Source: Anisodus tanguticus (taxonomy: Eukaryota; Streptophyta; Magnoliopsida; Solanales; Solanaceae). From it: a stretch of DNA of 64,000 nucleotides. The stretch spans positions 1,786,001-1,850,000 of the forward strand of contig CM067541.1 in NCBI GenBank assembly GCA_034509755.1, read 5' to 3'. Of the stretch, positions 1-11,756 are shown one piece after another. Under the pieces are notes generated by a model, which did not search any database, had not been told where the DNA came from, and worked only from the letters and a program-made list of their open reading frames with translations. The position numbers and the translations under genes were made by a program. Each line of letters opens with the position of its first letter. Position 1 is the stretch's first letter.

Positions 1-680
1 CACTTAGCCAATTTCTACAACAGCCAAAGAAATCTCACCTTAATACTGCACTAAGGATAGTCAGATACATAAAGAACTAGCCCGGACAAGGTATACTCAT
101 GTCCAGTAGTATACAAGAGACAGTGACTGCCTACTGTGATGCTGATTGGGGTGCTTGCCCTCATACAAGAAATTCAGTTACTGGTTATATTGTTAAATTT
201 GGTGACTCACTTATATCATAGAAATCAAAGAAACATACTACAATTTGCAGAAGCTCAGCTGAATCAGAATACAGGAGTCTAGCAGGAACAATTGTTGAAC
301 TAGCCTGGATACTTGGCTTGCTAAACGAGATTGGAATTAACATCAGTCTAGCAGGAACAATTGTTGAACTAACCTGGATACTTGGCTTGCTAAACGAGAT
401 TGGAATTAACATCAATCTACCAGTAACAGTTTTTACAGACAGTAAGTCAGCAATACAAATTGCTGCAAATCCTGTGTTTCATGAAAGAACTAAACATATA
501 GAATTGATCTACATTTCATAAGGGAAAAGATTCAAAAAGGAGTGGTGAAAACAGAATACATCAATACTACAAATCAACCTGTAGACTTGCTCACCAAAGG
601 ATTGAGTAGAATTCAGCATCAACATATGTGTTCCAAGCTTAGATTGTTGAACATCTTCACAACATCCAGCTTGAGGGGGA
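1..680 (+). pseudogene. Ty1/copia pol 3' fragment (RNase H), decayed
   Basis: This is the C-terminal end of a copia polyprotein; the rest lies upstream of the window. RNase H hallmarks are visible: a DADWG motif near 140, SSAESEYR near 250-275, then TDSKSAIQIA and the HERTKHIE block near 437-503. An in-frame TAG near 219 sits where the family normally has Trp. A one-base loss after the HIE codons near 503 shifts the remaining tail, so the reading frame ends at 521 while the homologous tail (FIREKIQKG, then LTKGLSR) continues in another frame. It also carries an internal 69-bp duplication. It ends in a purine tract just before the LTR at 682. Dead copy; the family is secure, the lineage within copia is not assigned. 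Confidence 0.9.
276..413 (+). repeat. 69-bp in-frame tandem duplication
   Basis: Two adjacent copies (276-344 and 345-413) differ by very few bases. The period is 69 bp, exactly 23 codons, so the RNase H segment containing GTIVEL and WILGLLNEIG is repeated without shifting the frame. It lies inside the copia fragment. Confidence 0.9.
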
Positions 681-681
681 C

Positions 682-959
682 TGTTGAAAGAACAACACAA
701 GATCAAAGTTAGTTAGAGAAGTTAACTTGTTAGTCAACAAAGTAGTTAGGAAGTTAGGAGAGTTGTTAGGAGGTTATAAAGTTAGTTATAACTAATCTAC
801 ATATCTCTAATTCTAATAAGAAACTATACATGATATGAAAATATATAAATAGGGATGTATAAGCATTTTTGTAAGATTAATTTTCCAATGAATAAGAACT
901 ACACAAACTGTTCTTCCTCTTCTTCTTCCTCTCTTGAATGTATCTTGTATATCTCAACA
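682..959 (+). mobile_element. 3' LTR of the copia fragment
   Basis: The LTR starts with TGTTGA directly after a purine tract (ttgaggggga, 671-680) and ends with TCAACA, giving a 6-bp inverted terminal repeat. A TATA-like stretch (tatataaata) lies near 840-852. The 5' LTR is outside the window, so a target-site duplication cannot be checked. Confidence 0.75.
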
Positions 960-1620
960 TGTTGAGATATCATTTCAACAGTTAGGTCCCACTCTCATAT
1001 CTTTGAGGTATGGCCCACTTGGCACAAAATTAGCCACAGAATTACGAAATCCCCAAAAATTTGGGACACCATTGTTGATTTTAATCATTGACAGCAAACT
1101 TTATTTTTGTATGGAAATAATAGCGTGGTCTAGTCACTTTCTTATACTGTAATTTAAAATTTCACGTGTAAAATACTGTGATAATGAGTATTATTTTTCT
1201 TAGTTACAGGACTAAAAGTGATTACTTGCGAGTTTTATCCCTTCTTTTTTTGGGGGGTGGGGGTGGGCATGGGATTCAAGTTTCATAAAATGAAAATTTA
1301 AAATAATCTTACAAGTCAAAGTCAAATAATTTGATCGGGCTCAACCACATATCAGTCTATTTTTTAATCGACTCATTCTTTGTGTAAACACTTATCAACC
1401 GTTATTTATTAAGTGATTTGATTGTCTAAATATAGGATAATATAATATGAAGAAAAAAATTGATCAACACTGTGAAGTTTTACATGTAATTTGACATGTT
1501 CTAACAAATCATTCATCTTATTTTCAGCTTACAAACAAATAAGTCTTGTAGACGTCTTATCTACCATAGTTTTTAAGTGACATGATTATCTAAATATTTT
1601 TTCCTGACTAATATAAATAG
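960..1620. other. AT-rich stretch, probably CIPK intron
   Basis: No exon or named repeat is recognised here. The next base begins a CIPK exon preceded by a good AG acceptor, so this stretch and the copia insert upstream most simply lie in a CIPK intron. The missing kinase exons were looked for here and not found. Confidence 0.5.
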
Positions 1621-4600
1621 GTATTAGCAAGCAAAACAAAGATTTACATGGTGTTGGAATATGTAAATGGTGGTGAATTATTTGACAGAATTGTAAGTAG
1701 TTTTTTTTCCGCCATTAACTTGTGCTTTTGCATTCAATTCTTGAAACTTAACTATCACCATTGATCCTCATTCATAGGCTTCTAAAGGGAAACTCTCAGA
1801 AACACAAGGCAGAAAACTCTTTCAACAATTAATTGATGGTGTTAGTTATTGCCATGACAAAGGCGTCTTTCATAGAGACCTCAAGGTAAAGATAGTACAA
1901 TAAGTGGATTTTGTTTTCTAATGTAAAGATTTTTTCTCGGACAATTCACATAAGCAAATAGTATATTTATACTTGTTTTAACAAAATGCAGCTAGAGAAT
2001 GTCCTCATTGGTGCAGGCAGAAATATAAAGATAACAGATTTTGGACTTAGTGCATTGCCTCAACATTTAAGGGTATGGAACTTAACTTGTGACTACTGCC
2101 CGAGGCGAATCTAGCGTTTAGAGTCAGCGAGATCAAAATGGATATTATCGAGACTATATTAAAAGGGACTATACGGAATGTCTTAATTTTACCTCCATTA
2201 TACCTTGATGCCACTCATACCCTCGTCATCGGCAAATTGTCTCGTATCTGCCATTGAACCTAATGGAGCTCCAATTTGAAGTATAACAGAAGGTAATTTT
2301 AAACCATATTAAAGGGTACATTTGGAACTTTGTTCCGAAGTATTTTGACATGTGGAATCTGCCCAGTCTACGATGGAACTCAATCAAAGTCAAGTAATAC
2401 GAGACAATTTGTCATAGTAAGGGTATGCATGACTTCAAAGTAAAACAAACAGTAAAATAAGATATTTCGTGTAGCGGGTAAATTTTGAAGTTTTCCCATA
2501 TTTGAATTTATTAATAGTGTTCGCGTATGTATAAGTGATTCGAGCCAAAAGTAGTGGATTTCAGTGGAACCTGTTAACTCACTCTAGATCTGCCTCTGAC
2601 TATTAATTGAGCCACTCTCTCTTCACCTTCTTACATATACATGCATGTTTTTTTTTTCCTGTTATGCTTAGTTAGCTCTTTTAACATCTATATAGGATGA
2701 TGGCTTGTTGCATACAACATGTGGTAGTCCCAACTATGTTGCTCCTGAAATTCTTTCCAACAGAGGATATGATGGTGCAACATCAGACACTTGGTCCTGT
2801 GGTGTCATCTTATATGTCATTCTCACTGGTTTTTTGCCCTTTGATGATAGAAATCTAGCAGTGCTTTATCAAAAGGTTAGTTTTTTTTTCCTCGTGTGTG
2901 CGCACGTGCAGTGGTAGATCCAGAATTTAGACATTGTGGACTTAAAATATATATGTTTAACTTTATCTATACTTATTTCTCACGCATATATACAAAGGGA
3001 TCTACCCTAAAAAACACTAAATTCTTCCAAACGCACGCCTATGGTTTGATCCGACATATGTTGCACAGACTCCCCAAAAATGCTGCTACAACCATGTTGA
3101 ATCCTCCAAAAATACTATACTTTTAATGGAACTAACACACAACAGTCGACATCATAGGATCCGCCATTGTACGTGTTGCGCCGTGTTTTTATGGAATCGT
3201 CTTTGGTAGCAAAGTTTTTATTGTTTTTAGGGATGTGAAACAGATTTTTAAGGGGGATGCTCCAATACCAAAGTGGTTATCAGAAGGAGCAAAGAATCTT
3301 ATAAAGAGGATTCTTGATCCAAATCCTCAAACTCGTATAACAATGGCAGAGATTAAAGAGGATGAATGGTTTAAACAAGGTTATGTTCCTGCAAATCCAA
3401 ATGAAGAGGAAGATTTGGAAGATGATCATGCATCCTCAGATGATGAAGTGTTGACAGTACATGAAGCAGTATGAAATTTGACCCTTGAATATTTTTTTCA
3501 TGTCTTGCATTTGTACATACTCGTGTCTGTTAAACTGTGATCATAAGTTTAAACTGATAAAGATGATATAATTGTATTTGTTGAAATGTGTGACCATCTC
3601 ATCTAAAAACTTAAGTTGTTAGAGAGAACACACTTTATTTACTTAATTATATTCTCAACACGCTCCTTACTTGCGGGCTTGATCTTTTTCATGGACTAAA
3701 CACGTGAATTTTTTTTGGTAATGTACCTTTGTCTGTTCTGCTATCATGTTGAAGTGTGTAATCGTCTTATTTAAATACTTAAGTTGTTAGAGAGAGCATA
3801 CATTTATTTATTTAATTATACTCTAAGTAATGTTTACTTGATTATATCTTCAACATGTCTCCATCATTTGCGGATCAAACACTTTTGGATGGCCGAGAAT
3901 GTTAAAATTATTTTTGATAATGGTTGATCATGAGACTTGAACCTAGGACTTCTGACTGTTATGATAACATGTTGGAGATGATACACTTTCATTTACTTAA
4001 TTATATCTTTAACAGTTTCAAGATATTTTACTAATTGGTCTTCTTTATCTCTGGCACAGCCAATTGACACAGAAAGAGATCCAGAATCACCTTCTCTTAT
4101 CAATAATGCCTTTCAGCTGATAGGAATGTCCTCGTGTCTTGATCTTTCTGGATTTTTTGAAAATGAGGTAAAGTCTTAACCTTAATTTCTTCGAATCATA
4201 TGAGGATCGATCGATAATAATACCTTGACTTAATTACTTGAAATTTCTCTAGGATGCTTCTGAGAGGAAGATCAGATTCACATCTAATCTCTCTCCAAAA
4301 GAATTGCTAGAGAGGATTGAGCATTTAGCAGTGCAAATGGGATTTCAAGTCCAGAAAAAAACTGGAAAGGTTTGTACATATAACATATGTATACTTTGCA
4401 TTATATGTTCATATACTCCAGTAAATTTTCAGACACACAAGTTTAAGGATCTGGTATGTCTTTGCATTGTAGTTGAAAATATTGCTAGAGCACAAAGGTA
4501 AAAAAACACAAGCCAGTCTTTCAGTAGTAGCAGAGGTACGTAACATTTGAGATACTTAAAATCCCCTTTTTTCCATGAATAATACAACAAAGTAGCACTA

Positions 4601-5007
4601 ACATATAACAATTTTACCACATTTGCAGGTTTTCGAGATTAGTACATCCTTGTATGTTGTAGAGCTACAGAAATCTTCAGGGGATTCTACGGTATATAGA
4701 CAGGTATACCTCTACACCCTCGTCTACATTGTAACAACCAGAGACCGATCCAGGACGGGTTCTAAGATTTAACTAAAGTCATTACTTTCAGCTGGAAATT
4801 ATTTGTACATATGCAAAAAAAGTTTAAAATTTATGCATATAAGATGATACTCATTCTGAATCCACTGACTCTAGATCCTGGATTTGTTTCTGGTCCTCGA
4901 ACCTTAAGACGCTAATCAAAACATTTTTCATTTGACAGTTGTGTAATAGGTTATCAGACGAATTGGGAGTCCAGCAAAGTCAAGAACTCCTGCCCAACGA
5001 ATTGTGA
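1621..5007 (+). CDS. CIPK1: CBL-interacting protein kinase, CIPK1/17-like (5' partial)
   Basis: Ser/Thr kinase that in plants is switched on by binding calcineurin B-like calcium sensors. Ten exons join in phase: 1621-1692, 1778-1885, 1992-2072, 2696-2875, 3244-3468, 4060-4167, 4253-4369, 4473-4535, 4629-4703, 4939-5007 (365 codons plus TGA). Seen in order: the hinge region (ASKTKIYMVLEYVNGGELF), catalytic loop HRDLKLENVL, DFGLSAL, activation segment to YVAPE, the PFDDRNLAVLYQK stretch typical of the CIPK1/17 branch, the CBL-binding NAF motif (NAFQLIGMSS), and a C-terminal PPI-like segment. A kinase WSCG block is present, preceded by DT where DI or DV is usual. The N-terminal lobe (glycine loop, ATP-binding Lys, roughly 85 residues) is missing and not found down to position 1; it is probably upstream, beyond the copia insert. 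Introns 2073-2695 and 3469-4059 hold no recognised element. Confidence 0.93.
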
Positions 5008-6386
5008 AAGATGGAACTCTTACCAGTGATTCAGTCCATTCTTTTATTATCAGGAAACAAAGAATTACCTCAAGAGCTGACAGTAATAGAGTAGAATATT
5101 GTAAATGAGATGCAGCTATAAATGTCATATTGTAATGTTCATACAACTGTTGAAAGAAATAATAGTCCTTTTTAAAATCAAAAGTTTCTTTCCTTTTGCC
5201 CCTCTGTTATTATGAAGCAGCTGTCATTTTGTACTTTCACATAGCTTGGTTCAAAAAAAGTACACCCCAGCTACACACTATTAGGAATTGTTAGGTGGTC
5301 GGTAAACTTTTCTTTTTATGGGCAGCCTATCAAATTGGATCATGTATTTTTGAACATATCTTGTACATGTATTTGGGTCAGTATTAACAAAAATAATTTG
5401 AAACCTAGTTATGTCAAGGAAAATGAACAAATTCATCTGGAGTCCTCATAAATTTCTATGGGTTAGTGGCACACAAGGTAGGGGTAAGGTTTGCATTCAC
5501 TCTACCCTCCCCAAACTCCACTTGGGGAGTACCACTCTACCCTCCCCAAACTCTATTTGTGGGAGTACATGGGTATGTTGTTGTTGTTATAGTGGCACAC
5601 AGTTTGAAAACTCGGTGGATTGTGGGCCCGCCCCTCTATCCTTATCCACTTAAATACCGTGTGTTTCTTCTGAGCAATGTTCTCGAACCTGTGGCATGCG
5701 CCTAACAACACATCCCACGATGCGCTCTTACCACTATACCAAAGCCCTGGAGACGGGGTTTTCATTTTTCTTCTAAATTCAACCAATCTCTGAGTATATA
5801 TACATGACAATTTGTCTCAGGAAAAAATATACATGACAATTTGCCTAACAACGATCATTTAACTATCAGGTTTTCTCAGGAAAAAAAGCTTGCTGTTAAT
5901 TTAGAAATATCAAATTCTCACTAGCCAATGATTACTAAGGGACAGACATTGTCATGTGGCTATTCAAAAATACAAAATTCTTTTGGTCATTGAAAATAAC
6001 CTAAGCATCTTAGGAACGTTGTTTCGAGATCCAAATACTAGCCGGAAGAATGAGACAATGCGCCAGAGACAAATTTTCTGATCCAAATGATACACTATAA
6101 AGTATAATATTATACACTCAAATGTGTACATTCTGTGGATAAAATGCTATGTACAAGAGTTGTACAGAAAAGATGCATATTGCAACATACAGATATACTA
6201 CATTTGATTGAGACCGTGCGCAAATAACTATTATACAGTGCAATTCAATATCTTTTCCTGGAAAGATATTTAATCTGAGGCTTCAAAAAGGCCCAGTATA
6301 GCGCACGGCCTCCTCAATAAATACATACATAAAGAACACAGATTTAACAGAATGTACTAGTTTGTTACCAGACTACCACCTTGATC
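5008..6386. other. Intergenic region between convergent genes
   Basis: It holds the 3' UTRs of CIPK (leftward part) and CRSH (rightward part). Apart from the TS-type SINE tail at 5475-5589, no gene or named element is recognised. Short reading frames at 5411-5810 are not coding. Confidence 0.6.
5475..5589 (+). repeat. TS SINE / RTE LINE 3' tail
   Basis: The sequence runs AGGTAGGGGTAAGGTTTGC, then CTACCCTCCCCA, and ends in a GTT repeat, the known tail of solanaceous TS SINEs that is shared with RTE LINEs. The CTCTACCCTCCCCAAACTC block is present twice, a small internal duplication. No head part is seen, so it is a 5'-truncated copy. Confidence 0.75.
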
Positions 6387-9300
6387 TTAACTGTACAATT
6401 GAATCAAACCGGTGTCATTTGCCATTTGCAGCTTATCATTTAACAGTGTTTGGTAATGGTCATCTCTATCTTCTAAATTCCGGATGAATTCAACCTGAAA
6501 CAAACATTAATATTATTATTAAAAGTTGAAAGTGTTACAGAATAATTTTACATAGAAACTTGCTTATATGTCATCCAACAGAAAACAAAAAAAAAACGTC
6601 TTAATGGTCATTAAATAAATAATCAAAAGCTATGACCATGGTCCAATGCCGAGAAAACAATAATTTATATTAGTTCATGTACCTGGTTCTGAAACAAATC
6701 AAATTCATCTGAGCTCAGAAAACCATCACTGTTTGAATCGAGAAGTTGCATCATCTCCCGCGCATCATCTCCTGGGGCACCGAGCTCTTCCATCACTTCC
6801 ATAAGTTCGTCAATGCTTATTTTACCATCTCCATTCTTGTCAAGAAGTTGGAACACCCTGCCTCTCTTGTCAGTTTCCAGACCTTTGGGATTCGCTGAAG
6901 GAAAATCTCTAAGACGCAATGCTGCAAGCTCTGCTGCAGCCATCATGATTGTCTTCAGGTGCCTCGCCTGTGTATGATTTGACAACAAAAAGTTAGGGTT
7001 ATCACAATATGTAACAAAAACAGTTAGTCCTGAGGCTGCATTCGGATCAAAATACATGAATTGCATTCTTGTTAAACAATAATAGAAGGCATAACTAGTG
7101 ACAGAAGAAAAATGAAAGAACAATCACCACCCAAAAAGGAAAGACAAAAGTATAAGTAAACATCATCTTATCACGAATCCAGTATTGATGACACTTCCAA
7201 TTATAGGTTCTTTATGTTTAAAATGTACTGTCATTATGAAATGGGATCCAATATGATGTTTACCTCTTCAGGATCGGTAACGCCGCCCTTGTACAATGCA
7301 TGGGATGCTGCCCCTCCAGATGCTAGTATATCCATCTCTGCTGTTCGTATTTGAATTTCCATTAGCGGTCTGGTGCCTCCATTTTCCCTGGTATCAACAG
7401 CCATGTGCAAACTCTTATACCCATTAGCCTTAGGCCTTAATATATAATCTTTTGACCTACTTGGTATCTCTTCCCACAAAGATTGGACTACTTCGCGTGC
7501 CCTGTAGCAAGCCTTTTCCCCGATATCTGACTCATCGAGAGGAGTCAAAACAACTCTTAAACCTAAAATATCACTCACCTCTTCAAGCTTTCGACCGTCT
7601 CTCAATAGTTTCTTCATGGTGCTATAACGACTTTTATAACGACCCTCAACGAATATGTTACTCACCATTTGCATTAATAGTGGATCAGATTTGAGGGACT
7701 GAAGCAGCTGTTCCTTGCAGATATCTATGAGAGGCTTATTTCCAGACTCATGACTTCTCAACCACGCATCAAGATAAAGATACGAGTAAGGAAACAAGTA
7801 CCGAAAAGACAGATCCTCGAGTTCAAGAGATAATAGGTTAGTTCCGATGGCATGTGCTAGAGGAGCATTAAGTTTCATAACCTCAAGCGATATCATTTGC
7901 TGTCTGTACCTAGGTAGATAATCAAGGTGCCTCATCATATCGAGCTTGATAGCTAGGTCTAATACTAATGCCCTAACATCATAGTAAGTCAGACAAAATT
8001 TCCTCAATGCGGTTGCGTTTTCATCGTCTAATACTTCTACCTTTAAGGACATATGCTTCACACGCAAGCTTTCATGCAATAAATGAGCAGTACTGGTACC
8101 AATTCGATCCCTCACATCATATATTGATATAGCACCTGCTTCTAGAACTTCTCTTAGTAGCCCGGTGGATATAACTTCAGCATCCATCTGTAACAAATGG
8201 TAAGCACCTTTTAGCTTTCACTTAAACTGAGGCAGAGACACACACACAGAGAGCAATAGCAAGCTTCCAACAAGGGGTTATAAAGTCATGCTTTGGATTC
8301 TGAATTCAGCAGGTTGTGCATCTGAAGAAAATTGATGAGAAAATTATGTCTGATTATAGGTATCCGTTCCCACGTTATTATTGTATTAAATCATCAATCT
8401 ATAAACCATCTACTTTAACCAAAAAAATATAGAGTGAATAGGTTAAATTACACCTAAACTATCACACTTTCGCGAGTTGCATATCTCAACTATCCAATGT
8501 TCCCATTACATGCCTAAACTATCATAATAAAATTAACTTTGGACATTTATATTGACTTGTAGCATTAATTTAAACTAGTCTTAGGCAAATACACCAAAAT
8601 ATGAGTTTTTCCCAATGTATAAGTCATTTTAGGCAAACATAGATTAAATAGATTATTAAATCATAACAACTTTCTATTTGTTCTAAACATTAAAGTAGAA
8701 CTTTTTGGGGGTAATTTCCCTCTACTTTACTCTAGCTCCCTCTTCTTCATTTCTTATTCATAAAATAATTCTACTCCATTAGCTTAATATCCCCCCAAAA
8801 TAGCTTATTTAATTGTCTAATATTGATTCCTATAGTTAAATTAACTAATCTTGGTGAAAACATCGGGTTCATTTCACCTAGGGTTGCTGGACTTTAGCCA
8901 TTATATATTAAAGTCACAAACTTTTTATCACATTAAATTAACAATAGTAAAGTCAGAAAACCATTGTTTATCACACTAAAGAATTGAACTTTACCCAATA
9001 TAATAGTAAAGTCACTAAACTTTATCCGTGGAAGTCACCTTAGTAGGTAAAGTTAAGTTAGTTTAAACTTTGTTTGTCTGATATTGATTCGTATAGTTAA
9101 ATTAACTACTCTTAGGGTAACATCGGGTAAATTTCACCTATGGTCATTGAACTTAACCCCCTATGCAGGAAAATCACAAACTATTTTTTGTCACATTAAA
9201 ATAACTAAACTTTCCACAATAATAGTGAAGTCACAAAATTATTTTTGTCTCTTAAAGAGCTAAACTTTACCCACTATATCAAAGTCACCTTAGTAGGTAC

Positions 9301-10490
9301 AATTCAGTTAGTACCTTACCTTATAAAAAAAAGTAGGTACAATTCAGTCAGTTTAAACTTATAATGTGACATATAATAGTTCCCTCACTTCACTGTACAC
9401 AAAAAAGGGCAGCCCGGTGCACTAAGCTCTCGCTATGTGCGGGGTCCAGGGAAGGGCCGGATCACAAGGGTCTAATGTACGCAGCCTTATCTTGCATTTC
9501 TGCAAGAGGCTGTTTTCACGATTTGAACCCATGACCTCCTGCAACTTTACCAGTTACGTCAAGGCTCCCCTTCACTTCAATGTACATAAAGCTTAGTGAA
9601 AATTAACCATGTAAACACCGTATGCCTTCAAATTATACTGAATTGTACCTACTATACAATAAAGTTTTAAAAAAAAATTCGTCACGTTAAAATAACTTAA
9701 CTTTATCCACTATAATAGTAAAGTCACAAAACTATGTTGACACACAAAGTACTTTAACTTTACCCACTATAACATCAAAGTCACCTTAGTAGGTAAAGTT
9801 CATTTAGTATAAATTTATGTGACATATAATAGTTTCCTGACCTCACTATTCATAAAGCTACTAAACTTTACCCACTATATAATAAAGTTCCAACATTATT
9901 TTTGTCACATTAAAATAACTTAACTTTACCCATTATAACAGCAAAAAGTAACCCACTATAACATCAAAGTCACCTTAGTTTAGTACTTAGTAGGTAATGT
10001 TCAGCTAGTTTAAACTTATAATGTGACACATGATAGTTTCCTAACTTCACTCTTGATAAAACTAACTGAAAATTAACACTGTAAACGTTGGTTGTGAGTA
10101 AATTTTTACCTGTAAATCAGCTAAAATAACAGCAACAGACAAGGCTTTAGATAACGGTGACCGACCATCAGGTGCAAGAGGAAGTGACTGAAGAATGGGA
10201 ATACATAATTTAAGAGCTATAAACAACAATCTTGAAGAACTAGTTGAAAGTACACTATTATCCATTCTTTCAGTTAGTTCATTAAAAGCACCTACTAATT
10301 CCACCACCATTTTCCCACCAGGCTGTTCCGCCGCCGCCACTAACGCCGCCGTGTCCGCCGCCGATGACACCCTCACGGCGGCGATGTTGGTCGGATTCCG
10401 GTTGGGGTAATTTGGGAATTTGTGTAAGTATGGGGATATTTTAGTGTTTTTGAGGAAATGGAGAGTGTAATTGTTTAAGTGGAGCTCCAT
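6387..10490 (-). CDS. CRSH: Calcium-activated RelA/SpoT homolog (ppGpp synthetase)
   Basis: Makes the alarmone (p)ppGpp in chloroplasts under calcium control. Exons on the minus strand: 10490-10110 (127 codons), 8187-7264 (308), 6967-6683 (95), 6494-6387 (35 plus TAA). All junctions are phase 0 with GT-AG borders; total 565 aa, close to Arabidopsis CRSH. Residues 1 to about 60 look like a transit peptide (few acidic residues, rich in Asn, Pro, Lys). The HD hydrolase region (about 130-290) lacks an HDxxE motif, so only synthetase activity is expected. Synthetase features are RYKSRYSTMKK, DILGLRVVL, KANGYKSLH (about 380) and MEIQIRT. Two canonical EF-hand loops follow at about 478-489 and 512-523 (DKNGDGKISIDE, DSNSDGFLSSDE). 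Intron 1 (1.9 kb) is full of repeats. It is convergent with CIPK. Alternative ATGs preceding exons 2 and 3 in the genomic frame are intronic. Confidence 0.97.
8440..10060. repeat. AT-rich dispersed/tandem repeats in CRSH intron 1
   Basis: Blocks resembling AACTTTACCCACTATAA, TAGTAAAGTCAC, TCACATTAAAATAACT and CACCTTAGTAGGTAAAGTT recur in a similar order roughly every 250-450 bases (near 8890-9060, 9120-9360, 9600-9820, 9850-10010). Copies are strongly diverged and contain indels. A SINE is inserted at 9400-9571. The class of the underlying element is not recognised. Confidence 0.65.
9400..9571 (-). mobile_element. Au-type SINE
   Basis: Read on the minus strand it begins GGGGAGCC, carries a tRNA-like A box (ACGTAACTGGTAAAGTTGC) and B box (GGGTTCAAATCG), contains the conserved GCCCGGTGC region in reverse complement and ends in a short T run. 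It is flanked by near-perfect 15-bp direct repeats (9385-9399 and 9572-9586, TCACTTCAnTGTACA), the expected target duplication. Au SINEs are Pol III-derived, non-coding and mobilised by LINE proteins. It lies antisense-neutral within CRSH intron 1, same strand as the gene. Confidence 0.87.
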
Positions 10491-11287
10491 TATTGGATTA
10501 AAGAAATGGGTTATAGTGATTTATGGAATTAAAGAAGTAGTAGCATTTTAAAAAAAAAAAAATACAGAGAAATTCAAGAATTGAGAAATGGAGGAAGAAG
10601 GAAGAAAGTAGAGTTATTTTTTATGGCTAGTGGCATGCCACGTTTGAATATGACAACTTATATATATCTGAAATTTTGAGGTTTGTGTTCACCAATCATG
10701 GGAAGTGTTCCAATAAAAAAAAGCCCAACCGGTATTCGGTATATAGTTCGACTAGATTCGAACACATGTTTTGGAAAGTTTTACTTTCATGGGACAGAAT
10801 TAAAATTTGAAGTTTATGGTTGTGAATTCTAATTTTTTTAAAATTATTATATTGTATATTAATAATATGTGCATATTCAATAAAAGTTTTAAAAATAACT
10901 ACATGGTTTAAATCAAAACTGAGTTCAGCGGATTTAGTAGCGAATACTCTAGCTCCATCTTTGGTTAGAAGGGTAATATTATCTAATAAAGACGATTTCA
11001 TAATCATAGCTTGAATCTAAAACATCTCAATAAATGAAAAGATAAAAAATAATGCAGGGAGTTACAAAAGTTATTTGCTATGTACTTTAAAAAGTATTTT
11101 CATAGACAATCTTGTTAAAGTATCGTTAATATACATATTCTATTCAAAGTTCATTGTAACATAGGGTTTGGAATAGCTTAGGTATGAGGAATTTTTAGTG
11201 TAAATGGGGACTGAATGGATAGTGAAGTCATCCAACTAGAGCTTCATATGGAGAGAGGACAGTAAGAACTTCTTTGTACCGGATGTA
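10491..11287. other. CRSH upstream/promoter region
   Basis: Sequence upstream of the CRSH start codon, up to the target site of copia element A. It is AT-rich with a poly-A run near 10550. No named element or gene was recognised, and short reading frames here show no domain. The copia insertion at 11293 lies about 800 bp upstream of the CRSH ATG. Confidence 0.5.
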
Positions 11288-11292
11288 CATAC

Positions 11293-11593
11293 GGTTAAAA
11301 TGTGTATATTGTGTATATTGCTTTCGGTTTCTCCCTCTCGGTTTCTCCTTATTACCGTATATATAGTATATAATTTAGGTAATATTTAGTATCCTAGTTT
11401 AGTTAATGTTGTAATGTAATTAGTATTGTACACTTACTACAATAATTGTATTACCATAAATGTATAGTTAGTATCCAAGTAGAATAAAGTTTTAGGAATA
11501 GAATAGGAATATGATTCTCCTATTATGGAAAATATGTAACTTGTATATATAGTCCTTCAATTAATGAAAATAATCAAGGAATTATTTCTTTCA
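11293..11593 (+). repeat. 5' LTR of copia A
   Basis: Aligns with 16075-16376 through the blocks CGGTTTCTCC, ACCGTATATA, GTAATATTTAGTATCC and AATGAAAATAATCAA. Relative to the 3' LTR it has an extra CTCTCGGTTTCTCC-type duplication near 11321-11350 and a shorter U3 start. It ends TTTCTTTCA immediately before the primer-binding site. Confidence 0.92.
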
Positions 11594-11756
11594 TGGTATC
11601 AGAAGTCTAGGTCTTAAAATCATCTCTCTAAACTTTTTTTTCCGTCGTCTCCCTTGCACATCCGAGACCTTTTGCTCTAGGTTTGTGTGCCGACGGGAAC
11701 CCTCTTCTTCCCAAAATTTTCTCCCAAATCCCTCAATCACATATTGTTCTATCAAT

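Noticed and set aside
2896..3126. Open frame MCARAVVDPEF in the CIPK intron
   Set aside because: It starts after the exon 4 donor at 2876 and resembles no kinase segment; the next exon begins at 3244 with IFKGDAPIPKWL.
4433..4501. Alternative CIPK exon start at THKFKDL
   Set aside because: That frame stops at 4499-4501; the acceptor at 4472 gives LKILLEHK and keeps the frame to the next exon.
6968..7123. Apparent N-terminal extension MFFHFSSV of the EF-hand exon
   Set aside because: It is intron sequence; a clean acceptor at 6968-6969 places the exon start at ARHLKTIM, which fits the CRSH family.
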